Shown here in pieces: positions 18,800-28,182 of a stretch of DNA of 50,817 bases; within the stretch, counting starts at the first letter, position 1, and each line of letters begins with the position of its first letter. The DNA is taken from NCBI GenBank assembly GCA_007131405.1, contig SLQR01000016.1:1-50817 (forward strand), in the 5' to 3' direction. Under the pieces are notes generated by a model that saw only the letters and a program-made list of their open reading frames with translations, was not told the DNA's origin and did not search any database. Made by a program: the position numbers and the translations under genes. Source of the DNA: Candidatus Izemoplasma sp. (GTDB taxonomy: Bacteria; Bacillota_I; Bacilli_A; Izemoplasmatales; Izemoplasmataceae).

Positions 18800-21223
18800 T
18801 TAATTCTCTTTAATTAGTTTTACGAATATCTCTACCATCGTTGGGTCAAACCGTTCTGGCGTTTCTTTCTGAATGACATTAAGCGCATCCTCTGAACTGA
18901 TGTTTTTCCCATAGACTCTGCATCTAGCGAGTTGATCATAGCGCTTCACAATAGCAAGAAGACGTGCGTAGTAAGGAATTTCTTCGCCTTTGAGTTGGTG
19001 TGGTTCACCTTGACCATTATAATACTCATTTTGATACAGAACCGCTTTGGCAATATCTTCCCGACTCAGTAAATTCGTAAGAATTTTGAACGCGGTTTCT
19101 AAATGGAGTTCTTTGTAATACATGTCCTTTTCATGGTTTTTGTTCGTTTTATTCATCTGCGTATAATCGTGAACACGACCCACAGCGTGATAATACACAA
19201 TCGATTCCATCGTACGCATATCTTCTCCACGAATAAACCCAAGTGCTCGCATAAAGTCATCCGCTAAAGCTTGCATGCGTTTAATGCGCGGTTTAAGACG
19301 GGGTTCATGATGAAACACTACACGCATAAGCAATTCCAGCGTTAACTCCTTGCGCCTTGGTCTAGCAAAAAGTTTTTCTCGGTACATCTCATCTTCAGCT
19401 AAATCAAATGCTTTTCGGTAGTTAACTTCTTGGTTGTGTTTAGCATAGCCAATGCTAACACCCATTGGTAAATCAATAGACACTTCTTTACTCAGGCGTT
19501 TACGTAAAACATTTTCACGCGTTTTAACGTTGCGAACATCTGAGCCCATCACCACAACAAATTCATCGCCACCAACACGGGCAACATAACAATCATGATA
19601 CACATCTTTTAACAAATCAGCAAAAGCCTGTATGCATTTATCGCCTTCATAATGACCATAAATATCATTAATGCTTTTTAAGCCATCCAAATCAAAGAAC
19701 GCAAGTGTCGCCGGCAATGGCAATAAATTCTGATCAACACGACGGGCAAGATCACGTCGATTATGGAGTCCTGTTAATGAATCATGATGGGCAATGTCTT
19801 CAATCTTCTTATTACGTTCATATTCTTTGGTTACATCGCGTAAAAGACCCAGTATCTTATGCGGTCGATTTTCGTTATCGTGTTCAATGGATTGAAGGTA
19901 ATACTCAATGTAGATTGGATCAGTTTTATTCGAAGGAACCATTTTAAAAACGCTCGATCCTTCATTGATTTCGCCATTCATCAGTTTCGCGTTTTCACGA
20001 AAAATACGATCGCGATCATCCTCATGAAGGCGTTCTTTAAAGAGCTTTCGGTACAACGCGTAATCAATTTCCTTAACACCAAAAATATTCTTAACGTAAT
20101 CATCGGTTTCAATGGTTTTGGCCTTAACATTGATTTCAAAAAATCCCATCGCCGCAAGTTTCAGCATCATCTGAACTTTTTTTAACTGGGTGCGTTCTTT
20201 GGTTTTTAACCGTTGGTACTGAGTTGTTTCATAATAAACGTTGACAAACTCGCCTTTTTTGGGTGAGTAACTGTATATATGAAAGTACTTATCAATGCGC
20301 CTTGAATAATAATCAAACGCATTTTTACTGTTCGTTTCAGCGACATGGGCATAGCGTAGAAAGCGTGCTTTCGGATATTCTGGGTAAATATCGTAAATCG
20401 TCTTGCCTATTCGATCACGTATATCAATTTCCATCATCTTCCCATAGCGTTCATTCGAGTAAAGTACACGTGCATCGTAGGCAAGTCCTTTATCATTATA
20501 TAACAATTCAAAATGGACAACCCCAAGACGTAAATGGTTTAAACTATCTAAAATACCACTATAAAACGAAGAAATTGGTTGAAGTGAAAAGACAAGTTGC
20601 ACGAGTTGTTGTTGCTCGTCGATCATCAAATTAACTTGATAGCGTTGATTAAACACCGTATCGATCGAAAAGTTGACTGACGTTTTTTTCTCGATTGCAT
20701 TGGTGTAACTCATGAAAAAGGCTCGTGAATCTTTAATTATTTTTTCAAGTTCATTAATGTGTTCAACTTTTTGGTGAAAAATATCATGTGCGTATTGGTT
20801 CATAACACGCACTCGACCATCGAGTTCAACATTTAACATGCCGTACTCATGGTCTTGGTTTTGCTCAAAGTAAATATCGAGATGATTGCTAAAAAAAGAA
20901 ACATCCAAAAGACGACGATATATATCATCGAATGATGTTTCCTCTAAACGTGTTGGATCGTCAAAAAGAACTACTAAAAGTGATGCTTTGCCATCATAAA
21001 ATACTAGGCCAGCATACTCTTTCACATGAATGGTTTGGTAGTGCTTTTTGGTTGAAATTACCTCTTGAACAGTCCCCATCACTGTCAACATATTTTCAAC
21101 CAAAAAATCGGTGTAACTGTACCGGATTCCCTCTAAATCCATGAGCGCAAAATCGACTATTTCCTGCTCGAAAATAGCCTTAATCTGTGTAATGAGGGGA
21201 AGCACGGTCTTTTCGCTGTACAT
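18800..21223 (-). CDS. PAS-PAS-GGDEF protein with C-terminal degenerate HD-GYP-like domain
   Basis: PAS-like segments, GGDEF domain (HHDSLTGLHNRRDL...FFDLDGLKSINDIYGHYEGD...VARVGGDEFVVV) and a C-terminus resembling HD-GYP (YQNEYYNGQGEPHQLKGEEIPYYARLLAIVKRYDQL). Start at the internal Met. Confidence 0.88.
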   Translation of the reverse strand: MYSEKTVLPLITQIKAIFEQEIVDFALMDLEGIRYSYTDFLVENMLTVMGTVQEVISTKKHYQTIHVKEYAGLVFYDGKASLLVVLFDDPTRLEETSFDDIYRRLLDVSFFSNHLDIYFEQNQDHEYGMLNVELDGRVRVMNQYAHDIFHQKVEHINELEKIIKDSRAFFMSYTNAIEKKTSVNFSIDTVFNQRYQVNLMIDEQQQLVQLVFSLQPISSFYSGILDSLNHLRLGVVHFELLYNDKGLAYDARVLYSNERYGKMMEIDIRDRIGKTIYDIYPEYPKARFLRYAHVAETNSKNAFDYYSRRIDKYFHIYSYSPKKGEFVNVYYETTQYQRLKTKERTQLKKVQMMLKLAAMGFFEINVKAKTIETDDYVKNIFGVKEIDYALYRKLFKERLHEDDRDRIFRENAKLMNGEINEGSSVFKMVPSNKTDPIYIEYYLQSIEHDNENRPHKILGLLRDVTKEYERNKKIEDIAHHDSLTGLHNRRDLARRVDQNLLPLPATLAFFDLDGLKSINDIYGHYEGDKCIQAFADLLKDVYHDCYVARVGGDEFVVVMGSDVRNVKTRENVLRKRLSKEVSIDLPMGVSIGYAKHNQEVNYRKAFDLAEDEMYREKLFARPRRKELTLELLMRVVFHHEPRLKPRIKRMQALADDFMRALGFIRGEDMRTMESIVYYHAVGRVHDYTQMNKTNKNHEKDMYYKELHLETAFKILTNLLSREDIAKAVLYQNEYYNGQGEPHQLKGEEIPYYARLLAIVKRYDQLARCRVYGKNISSEDALNVIQKETPERFDPTMVEIFVKLIKEN

Positions 21224-21285
21224 AATAACACCCCTATTATTTATGCCCCAGTAACATGTTATTTTATCATAGAAAAGGCTTTCAT

Positions 21286-22641
21286 TCAATCCTGACTTCG
21301 TGTTAATGCATAAATAGCTTCCATATAGATTGCAGTTGCCTCAATAAAATCGTCAATATAAATATGTTCATCTAACTGGTGTACCGTATCTTTTCTGCCT
21401 GGCATGGCCATACCAAAAGCCACAGCCTTATTTAATGCACGTGCATACGTTCCCCCACCAATCGTAAACGGTTTTGAATCCTTGTCGTTGGTGATTTTTT
21501 GGTAAGCATCCATTAAATGCTGTATAAGTGGTTCCTTTGGATCAACATAGTGAATCGGAACATTGTTTTTTAAGTTGTATTTTAATTTATGTTTCTTAAC
21601 CGCAGCTTTCACTTGTTTCTCGAAGTGTTCAAAGTCAAACCCTTTTGGATAACGACAGTTAATGCCAATCGTGACTTGATCTTTGTGGTATTCAAAGATG
21701 CCAGCGTTTATCGTAAACTCTTTCATTTCTTCATCATAATAATCAATACCAAGTTTTTCTCCGTTTGCATCAAACGATAAAAACTTTTCAATAAATTTCA
21801 TGTATGGGTTATCAAATTGTTCATTTAAAAACTTCGCCATAATGTAGGCCGCGTTAACCCCTAAATTTGGCTGCATTGCATGCGCATTTTTCCCATGCAT
21901 TATGTATTTATCGCCTTTTATTTCTCCTTTAAAATTGTAATAGTCACAAAAGGTTTTAAATTCAGCTTTCTTATCGACGTTCAGTTCACATTCCGCGTAA
22001 TCTGGGACAACATTATAACGCTCACCACAACGGAAAGAAGCAATTTCATCTTCCGCAAACGTTCCAGTTAAATCGGCATTAATCATTCCTTTTTCACCGT
22101 AAATAAGCGGGAACGAGGCATCTGGGGCAAACCCAATTGATGGCATCTCTTCCGATTTGAAGTATTTATCAATGCCACGCCAAGCCGTTTCTTCATCCGT
22201 GCCTAAAATAATACGTACACGTTTATGAAACGTGACGTCTAAATCTTTTAAGAACTTAAGGGCAAAATACGCAGCCATCGTTGGTCCTTTATCATCCATG
22301 GCACCGCGCGCAAAAAGTTTTCCATCACGAATAACTGGTTGAAAAGGAGGATGCGTCCATCCATCACCTGGTGGAACGACATCTAAGTGGCATAAAATAC
22401 CAAGAATATCCTCACCATTTCCATGTTCAATATGCGCCGCATAATTCTGAATATTTTTAACAATAAAACCATCGTTTTTTCCTTGATCAAGCATAAACTC
22501 AAGCGCTTTTTGAATCCCTTCACCGAATGGCATTGTGCTTTCTGTGTCATATCTATCCAAGACACTTGGGATTTTAAGCAACGCTTTTGTGGTTTCAATT
22601 AACTCCTGTTGATGTTCTTTAACATAATTTAAAAAGTCCAT
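21286..22641 (-). CDS. pepV: Dipeptidase PepV-like (M20 family)
   Basis: ILCHLDVVPPGDGWTHPPFQPVIRDGKLFARGAMDDKGPTMAAYFALKFL...GTDEETAWRGIDKYF. Confidence 0.93.
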   Translation of the reverse strand: MDFLNYVKEHQQELIETTKALLKIPSVLDRYDTESTMPFGEGIQKALEFMLDQGKNDGFIVKNIQNYAAHIEHGNGEDILGILCHLDVVPPGDGWTHPPFQPVIRDGKLFARGAMDDKGPTMAAYFALKFLKDLDVTFHKRVRIILGTDEETAWRGIDKYFKSEEMPSIGFAPDASFPLIYGEKGMINADLTGTFAEDEIASFRCGERYNVVPDYAECELNVDKKAEFKTFCDYYNFKGEIKGDKYIMHGKNAHAMQPNLGVNAAYIMAKFLNEQFDNPYMKFIEKFLSFDANGEKLGIDYYDEEMKEFTINAGIFEYHKDQVTIGINCRYPKGFDFEHFEKQVKAAVKKHKLKYNLKNNVPIHYVDPKEPLIQHLMDAYQKITNDKDSKPFTIGGGTYARALNKAVAFGMAMPGRKDTVHQLDEHIYIDDFIEATAIYMEAIYALTRSQD

Positions 22642-22714
22642 ATCAACACCTCCGATTACATAATAATAGCATGGAAGGATGCTTTTAGCAACCATTTAGA
22701 AGTTGTTAAAAACC

Positions 22715-22744
22715 TTGACATATGAGTCACTATTCATATAAAAT
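22715..22744 (+). promoter_or_regulatory. Promoter with ArsR-type operator for the P1B-ATPase/arsR operon
   Basis: TTGACA at 22715-22720, AT-rich -10 around 22737-22744, and ATATGA-N8-TCATAT inverted repeat at 22720-22739 filling the spacer. Confidence 0.75.
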
Positions 22745-22768
22745 AGAAAGAGAAAAGAAGGTGTAAAT

Positions 22769-24835
22769 ATGATCAAAAAAGTTATCATGCAAAATCTTAT
22801 ATGTACCTCTTGCGCCTCTAAAATTGAAAAAGCTCTTACCGAGCTTCCTTATATACACTCAGCCAGCTTTAATTTTGCCAATCAAACGATGATCATTGAT
22901 GCCACCGACGACTATACCGACAATGCCATTCACGATATCAGAAAAATTGTCAACAGCATCGAACATGGCGTTGTCGTTTACCCTTATGAAAAACGCCATC
23001 TCATCGTCCACAAAGGCTTCATTAAGTCGAACTGGCTGATTTTTGTGGGATTAGCTATTTTCTTTCTAGGGCGATTCTTAGAAACCAATTTAGACATGGT
23101 GCGTACCAATCCATTTTATTGGGTCGGATATTTACTTATCGCCCATAAAATTATCATAAAAACCTTTAACGGTTTAAAACGCAAAGACGTATTCAACGAA
23201 AACATGCTGATGGTTATTGCAACGATGGCTGCGATGTTTATTGAAAAACCGTATGAAGCCATGCTTGTTATTATCTTTTATTCACTTGGTGAACATCTGC
23301 AGCATCGTGCCGTGCATCAATCCAAACAAGAGATTAGTTCCTTAATTGATCTGCACGTCGAATACGCGAACGTCTTAGATGAAAACGATAACTGGGTCGT
23401 TAAAGATCCACTTTCAATTCAAAAAAACGATCGCATCCTAGTAAAGAACGGCGAACGGATTCCTGTTGATGGGATCATCGTCAAAGGGTCAACGTCATTA
23501 AACACAAGTGCTTTGACGGGTGAATCAAAACCGCTTACTGTTCGCGAAGGAAACTTTGTCTTAAGCGGGAACATCAACGTTGAAAACGTAATTGAAATGC
23601 GTGCCGCAAAAGAATACAGCGAATCAACCATTGCAAAAATTATTGATCTTATCGAAAACGCAACCAATAAAAAATCGCGTACCGAAAATTTCATCACACG
23701 GTTCGCAAAATTTTACACCCCAATTGTCACCATACTTGCTTTGTTTATGTTTGCCATTCCAAGTTACTTAGACCCCGCCAACATGGAAGAATACATCTTC
23801 CGTGCCGCCACATTTTTAGTCATCAGTTGTCCTTGTGCCCTTGTTTTATCCATTCCTTTATCCTATTATGCTGGTATTGGTTCAAGTGCAAAACACGGGA
23901 TTTTATTTAAAGGCTCAAACTTCCTGGATATGATGCATGAAATCGATGTCATTGGGATTGATAAAACTGGAACACTTACGCACGGGAACTTTGTTGTTGA
24001 TGGCTACACAAATTTAGAAACACTGCATCTTGCAGCCTCACTCGAACAGTATTCAAACCACCCAATTGCACAAAGTGTTGTTCGTGCATACGACAAACCC
24101 CTCGATAGTTTTGATAGTGTTGAAGAGATGCCTGGATACGGTTTAAAAGCAATTCAAGGTGATGACACCATCTTAGTTGGTAGCCGTAAGTTGCTTGAAC
24201 GTGATAAAATTCGTGTAAAAGACAAACGCGATACCGCAGGAAGCAATGTTTTTGTTGCTAAAAACGGCGAATACATTGGACGCATTGTCATTAAAGATCA
24301 AATAAAAGATTCCGCTAAAGATGTTATCCGTCATCTCTTAAAAAAATACCGCATCGTCATGCTTACTGGAGACAACAAAGATACCGCTAGTGAAGTTGCT
24401 TATGAAGTTGGTGGCATCGAGTTCAGACACAGTTTGCTTCCAGAAGATAAAATTCATGAGTTTGAAAACATCAAAAGCCGTGGGCCTAAAATGTATGTGG
24501 GTGATGGAATTAATGATGCGCCACTTCTTAAAAGTGCTGACATCGGTGTCGCCATGGGTAACGGATCTGAACTCGCGATTGATGTGGCTGATGTCATCAT
24601 CATGGACGATGATATTCAAACCCTTGATAAAGCATTCACCATCAGCGCACGGACGCGACGCATTGTGTATCAAAACATCGTATTAAGTTTAGGCATTAAG
24701 TTCCTCTTCTTAGTGCTTGCAAGTTTTGGATTAGCCACGATGTTGATGGCAATATTTGCGGATGTAGGGATTACCTTAATTGCAGTATTTAACGCATTGC
24801 GTTTAATTTATGGAAGGAAGGCAAAACAATTATGA
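22769..24835 (+). CDS. Heavy-metal translocating P-type ATPase (P1B-2, Zn/Cd-type)
   Basis: N-terminal CTSCASKIE, TGES, CPCAL, DKTGTLT, GDGINDAPLL; TM7 Lys (LGIKFLFLVL) and TM8 DVG (FADVGITLIAVFNALRL) typical of P1B-2. Confidence 0.95.
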   Translation: MIKKVIMQNLICTSCASKIEKALTELPYIHSASFNFANQTMIIDATDDYTDNAIHDIRKIVNSIEHGVVVYPYEKRHLIVHKGFIKSNWLIFVGLAIFFLGRFLETNLDMVRTNPFYWVGYLLIAHKIIIKTFNGLKRKDVFNENMLMVIATMAAMFIEKPYEAMLVIIFYSLGEHLQHRAVHQSKQEISSLIDLHVEYANVLDENDNWVVKDPLSIQKNDRILVKNGERIPVDGIIVKGSTSLNTSALTGESKPLTVREGNFVLSGNINVENVIEMRAAKEYSESTIAKIIDLIENATNKKSRTENFITRFAKFYTPIVTILALFMFAIPSYLDPANMEEYIFRAATFLVISCPCALVLSIPLSYYAGIGSSAKHGILFKGSNFLDMMHEIDVIGIDKTGTLTHGNFVVDGYTNLETLHLAASLEQYSNHPIAQSVVRAYDKPLDSFDSVEEMPGYGLKAIQGDDTILVGSRKLLERDKIRVKDKRDTAGSNVFVAKNGEYIGRIVIKDQIKDSAKDVIRHLLKKYRIVMLTGDNKDTASEVAYEVGGIEFRHSLLPEDKIHEFENIKSRGPKMYVGDGINDAPLLKSADIGVAMGNGSELAIDVADVIIMDDDIQTLDKAFTISARTRRIVYQNIVLSLGIKFLFLVLASFGLATMLMAIFADVGITLIAVFNALRLIYGRKAKQL

Positions 24836-25122
24836 AAGAAAACCGTAAAGCGATTGAAGAGACCGTTAGTCTCTTTAAAATATTTAGCGATCGAACACGC
24901 CTGCGCATCATCGCACTGCTTTCAGAGGCAGAGTATTGTGTTCAAGAAATCTGTGAAACCCTTAAGATGAGTCAATCGTCTATTTCACACCAACTTAAAT
25001 TGCTAAGAGATTTAAATGTTGTGAAAACCCGTCGCGATGGCAAGAACATTTTCTATTCGCTTCAAGATGAACACATCAAAGAACTTTATTTAATCGGTTA
25101 TTCTCACGCGAATGAGTGCTAA
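24832..25122 (+). CDS. ArsR/SmtB family metal-responsive repressor
   Basis: wHTH VQEICETLKMSQSSISHQLKLLRDLNVV; C-terminal D-x-H-x10-H-x2-E; overlaps the ATPase gene by 4 nt. Confidence 0.95.
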   Translation: MKENRKAIEETVSLFKIFSDRTRLRIIALLSEAEYCVQEICETLKMSQSSISHQLKLLRDLNVVKTRRDGKNIFYSLQDEHIKELYLIGYSHANEC

Positions 25123-25160
25123 AAAAAGAACCAGTTCACTTGTTGAACTGGTTCTTTTTT
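25122..25160. terminator. Bidirectional terminator between arsR and tyrS
   Basis: AAAAAAGAACCAGTTCA-N5-TGAACTGGTTCTTTTTT. Confidence 0.92.
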
Positions 25161-26397
25161 ATTTGTGTTTAATAACCCCATAGAGTTTTTTACCACGTTT
25201 GACAATGGTGTACTTATTATGGAGTGCTTCGCTTGAATTAATAACATAATCCTCATCGCGTATTTTTTCCCCATTGAGTGCAATGGCGTTGTTTTTAATA
25301 AACGTTCGTGCTTCACGCTTACTGCTTGCAAGGTTAAGTTCAATAAGTGCATCCACAAGCGTTAGCGTGTCATCAACCGCGTAACTATTTACCCCTTTAA
25401 ACCCCATGTCAATTTCATCTTCAGTAAGATTTTTTATATCATTATGAAACAACGCATTGGTAATATTTTCAACTTGTTTTAGCGCTGAATCGCCATGAAC
25501 TAGTGTCGTTACTTCCTGTGCGAGCGCCTTTTGCGCGTGGCGTAGATGTGGGCTTTCTTCCATATGTTTCTCAATCGATTCGATAGCTTCTTTTGAAAGA
25601 CCAGTAAACTGTTTAAGACGAATCATCGCTTCATGATCATCTAAATTAATCCAGTATTGGTAAAACTCATATGGACTTGTACGCTTAGGATCAAGCCATA
25701 CCGTGTCCCCCGCCGTTTTTCCAAACTTGGTGCCATCGTGTTTTGTCAGTAACGGAATAACCAATCCATAGGCTTTCGCCTCAGGGCCGACTGTTTTTCG
25801 GATAAGTTCAAGGCCTGCGGTAATGTTTCCCCATTGATCTTGTCCACCAATTTGGACGGTACAATTATGGTCTTGGTAAAGATGCATAAAGTCAAGAGAC
25901 TGAATGATTTGGTACGTAAACTCCGTAAAACTAATTCCGGTTTCAAGACGGCTTTTTACACTGTCCTTAGCAAGCATGGCGTTGAGCCCAAAGTGTTTTC
26001 CAATGGTACGCAAAAAATCAATCATGCTGTATTCTTTTAGCCAATCGTAATTATTCACCACGGTTGCCCCTGGAATAATTTTATTCACTTGATTTTCTAA
26101 TCCGCGACAGTTCTTTTGAACCGTTTCCATATCAAGTAATTGACGTTCTTCACGTTTACCACTCGGATCCCCAATCAACCCCGTTCCTCCACCAATTAAT
26201 AAAATTGGCTTATGCCCATGCGCCGCTAACCGTCTAGCGACCATATAAGGCACTAAATGCCCAATATGCAAACTGTCTGCACTTGGGTCAGCCCCTAGAT
26301 AAAAGGTAACTTTTTCGTTCTCTAATTTTTGTTCTAACGCATCATCGGTTAATGCGTAAAGCAATTCTCGGTAGGTTAATTCTTCGATAATATTCAT
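25159..26397 (-). CDS. tyrS: Tyrosyl-tRNA synthetase
   Basis: YLGADPSADSLHIGHLVPYMVARRL (HIGH motif), KFGKTAG (KMSKS-like), C-terminal S4 domain. Confidence 0.97.
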   Translation of the reverse strand: MNIIEELTYRELLYALTDDALEQKLENEKVTFYLGADPSADSLHIGHLVPYMVARRLAAHGHKPILLIGGGTGLIGDPSGKREERQLLDMETVQKNCRGLENQVNKIIPGATVVNNYDWLKEYSMIDFLRTIGKHFGLNAMLAKDSVKSRLETGISFTEFTYQIIQSLDFMHLYQDHNCTVQIGGQDQWGNITAGLELIRKTVGPEAKAYGLVIPLLTKHDGTKFGKTAGDTVWLDPKRTSPYEFYQYWINLDDHEAMIRLKQFTGLSKEAIESIEKHMEESPHLRHAQKALAQEVTTLVHGDSALKQVENITNALFHNDIKNLTEDEIDMGFKGVNSYAVDDTLTLVDALIELNLASSKREARTFIKNNAIALNGEKIRDEDYVINSSEALHNKYTIVKRGKKLYGVIKHK

Positions 26398-26424
26398 AAT
26401 TTTCCTCCTTAATATAAAACAAAA

Positions 26425-26622
26425 AGGTGGCATACAAAGGACGAACATGATGTCCGCGGTACCACCTTATTTCTAATCTAGCGCTCTTCGGATAACGGGT
26501 CTACCGGCTACGCTTTTAACGCAGCAACTTCTAAGTGTATTCACAAGGGATAAGCTTAGTTTTCACCAACCACTAAGTCTCTTCATTCTTACCGACCTTA
26601 TTACTTCGCTTATGCATCGTTT
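26425..26622 (-). promoter_or_regulatory. T-box riboswitch leader (Tyr) upstream of tyrS
   Basis: Minus strand AAGGTGGTACCGCGGAC; TAC specifier in GTGAATACACTTAG; AAGGTGG can pair with downstream CCACCTTTTT. Confidence 0.93.
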
Positions 26623-26623
26623 T

Positions 26624-27628
26624 TTATATACGTGTTGTATCTCTTAAAATAAGACTGTGATCTAACATCACACGCGGCTCATCAACCGCTTCTTCATTCA
26701 TCAGTTTTGTAAGCAATCGCATACCAACTGCCCCAATATCATAGATTGGTACATCAACACAACTTAATTGTGGGCGTGCGAGTAAAGCATATTTTGTATT
26801 TTGCATCCCAACAACACTAATGTCGTCTGGAATATGCACATGGTTTTTACGGGCAACATTCATAAACGAAACCGCAATCGAATCACGTACCGCAACAACA
26901 CCATCAACTTTATGCTCTCTAAAGTACTCATTAAAGTGTTCTGTATTAATCGAAATACGTCCCGATGTACGCATAATCTTAGGGGTCAATGACGCTTCTT
27001 GAATCGCACGTAAATAGCCAGCTTCTTTCAAGTCATTCACCATGTACTTGCGAACGGTCGAAACCATGTAAATATTGCGTCTACCTTCATCGATAAGTTT
27101 CTTTGTAATCTCATACCCAGCGCGTTCATAATCTATCGAGACACTTGGTATCGCATCGCTTTCGGGGTAAATCGTATTGGTTAAGACAATTGGAATCTTG
27201 TACTCATTTTTAATTTTCATCAAAAAGGTGTATTGCTTTTCGGTAATTTCATCATTCAAATACAAAATACCGTCGACTTGAGCCGCGACAATTTCTTTTA
27301 AAATATCTTCTTCTGGCGCTTCTTCACTATCCATAATATAAAGCAATACCGAGTATTTATAGACGCGTGCGATATCCGCAATCCCATTCATCATTTCCGC
27401 CATTGAAGCACGGCTCATGTCCGGAACGAGCACCGCAACTGTGGTTGATTTACGGCTTGCAAGACCTTTCGCAAACGCATTCGGTTTATACCCGAGTTCT
27501 TCAATAACACGGAGCACACGTTCACGTGTTTCCGGTTTAACTTTCTCAGGGTTATTGATTGCACGAGAGACGGTCGCAAGGGATACTCTTGCGGCACCTG
27601 CTACATCGTAAATTGTAGCTTTACTCAT
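26624..27628 (-). CDS. ccpA: LacI/GalR family regulator, CcpA-like
   Basis: MSKATIYDVAGAARVSLATVSRAINNPEKVKPETRERVLRVIEELGYKPNAFAKGLASRKSTTVAVLVPD. CcpA identity inferred from similarity. Confidence 0.8.
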   Translation of the reverse strand: MSKATIYDVAGAARVSLATVSRAINNPEKVKPETRERVLRVIEELGYKPNAFAKGLASRKSTTVAVLVPDMSRASMAEMMNGIADIARVYKYSVLLYIMDSEEAPEEDILKEIVAAQVDGILYLNDEITEKQYTFLMKIKNEYKIPIVLTNTIYPESDAIPSVSIDYERAGYEITKKLIDEGRRNIYMVSTVRKYMVNDLKEAGYLRAIQEASLTPKIMRTSGRISINTEHFNEYFREHKVDGVVAVRDSIAVSFMNVARKNHVHIPDDISVVGMQNTKYALLARPQLSCVDVPIYDIGAVGMRLLTKLMNEEAVDEPRVMLDHSLILRDTTRI

Positions 27629-27644
27629 AAATACCACCTTCTTC

Positions 27645-27686
27645 TTTTCATTATTATAGCACCTAATGAAAATGTTTTCAATCAGT
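27645..27686 (-). promoter_or_regulatory. Promoter with LacI-type operator upstream of the CcpA-like gene
   Basis: Minus strand TTGAAA-17 nt-TATAAT overlapping palindrome TGAAAACATTTTCA (27667-27680). Confidence 0.65.
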
Positions 27687-27704
27687 TTATACGCTTTTCA
27701 AGAT

Positions 27705-27732
27705 AAAAAAAAGCCTTAAACAAGGCTTTTTT
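27705..27732 (-). terminator. rplS terminator
   Basis: AAAAGCCTT-aaac-AAGGCTTTTTT. Confidence 0.85.
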
Positions 27733-28078
27733 AACGGCGTTCTTTGATTCTTGATTGTTTCGCTGAACGACCACGGATATAATGCAGTTTCGCACGACGG
27801 ACTTTTCCGCGACGAATGACCTGAATACTCTCAATAGATGGAGTATGCACAGGGAAGGTTCTTTCTACACCGACACCGTATGACATTTTACGAACAGTAA
27901 ACGTTTCAGAAACCCCGCTACCTTGGCGCTTAATAACGAGTCCTTCAAAGACCTGGATACGTTCACGGCTACCCTCTTTAATACGGACAGACACTTTAAC
28001 GTTATCTCCTGGATTGAAAACAGGCAGGTCTTGCTTTAAATGTTCGCTTGTCAAATCACTGATTAGGTTTTGAGACAT
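27731..28078 (-). CDS. rplS: 50S ribosomal protein L19
   Basis: [65 protein letters not shown]. Confidence 0.98.
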   Translation of the reverse strand: MSQNLISDLTSEHLKQDLPVFNPGDNVKVSVRIKEGSRERIQVFEGLVIKRQGSGVSETFTVRKMSYGVGVERTFPVHTPSIESIQVIRRGKVRRAKLHYIRGRSAKQSRIKERR

Positions 28079-28087
28079 GGAAATCAC

Positions 28088-28165
28088 TCCTTTTCGAATA
28101 CCTGTTCATAACCTAATGGCCAGCGGAACACGTTGTTTTAAACAGCGACAATGATTATACCACAC
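28088..28165 (-). promoter_or_regulatory. Putative rplS leader region with its own promoter
   Basis: Minus strand GTGTGGTATAATCATTG (TATAAT) precedes CGCTGTTTAAAACAACGTGTTCCGCTGGCCATTAGGTTATGAACAGG between trmD and rplS; resemblance to known L19 leaders not verified. Confidence 0.4.
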
Positions 28166-28182
28166 TTAACAAAAACGTGCAA

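Noticed and set aside
18800-21223. Active bifunctional diguanylate cyclase/phosphodiesterase
   Set aside because: GGDEF is intact but the C-terminal HD-GYP ligands appear lost, so a phosphodiesterase call is not supported.
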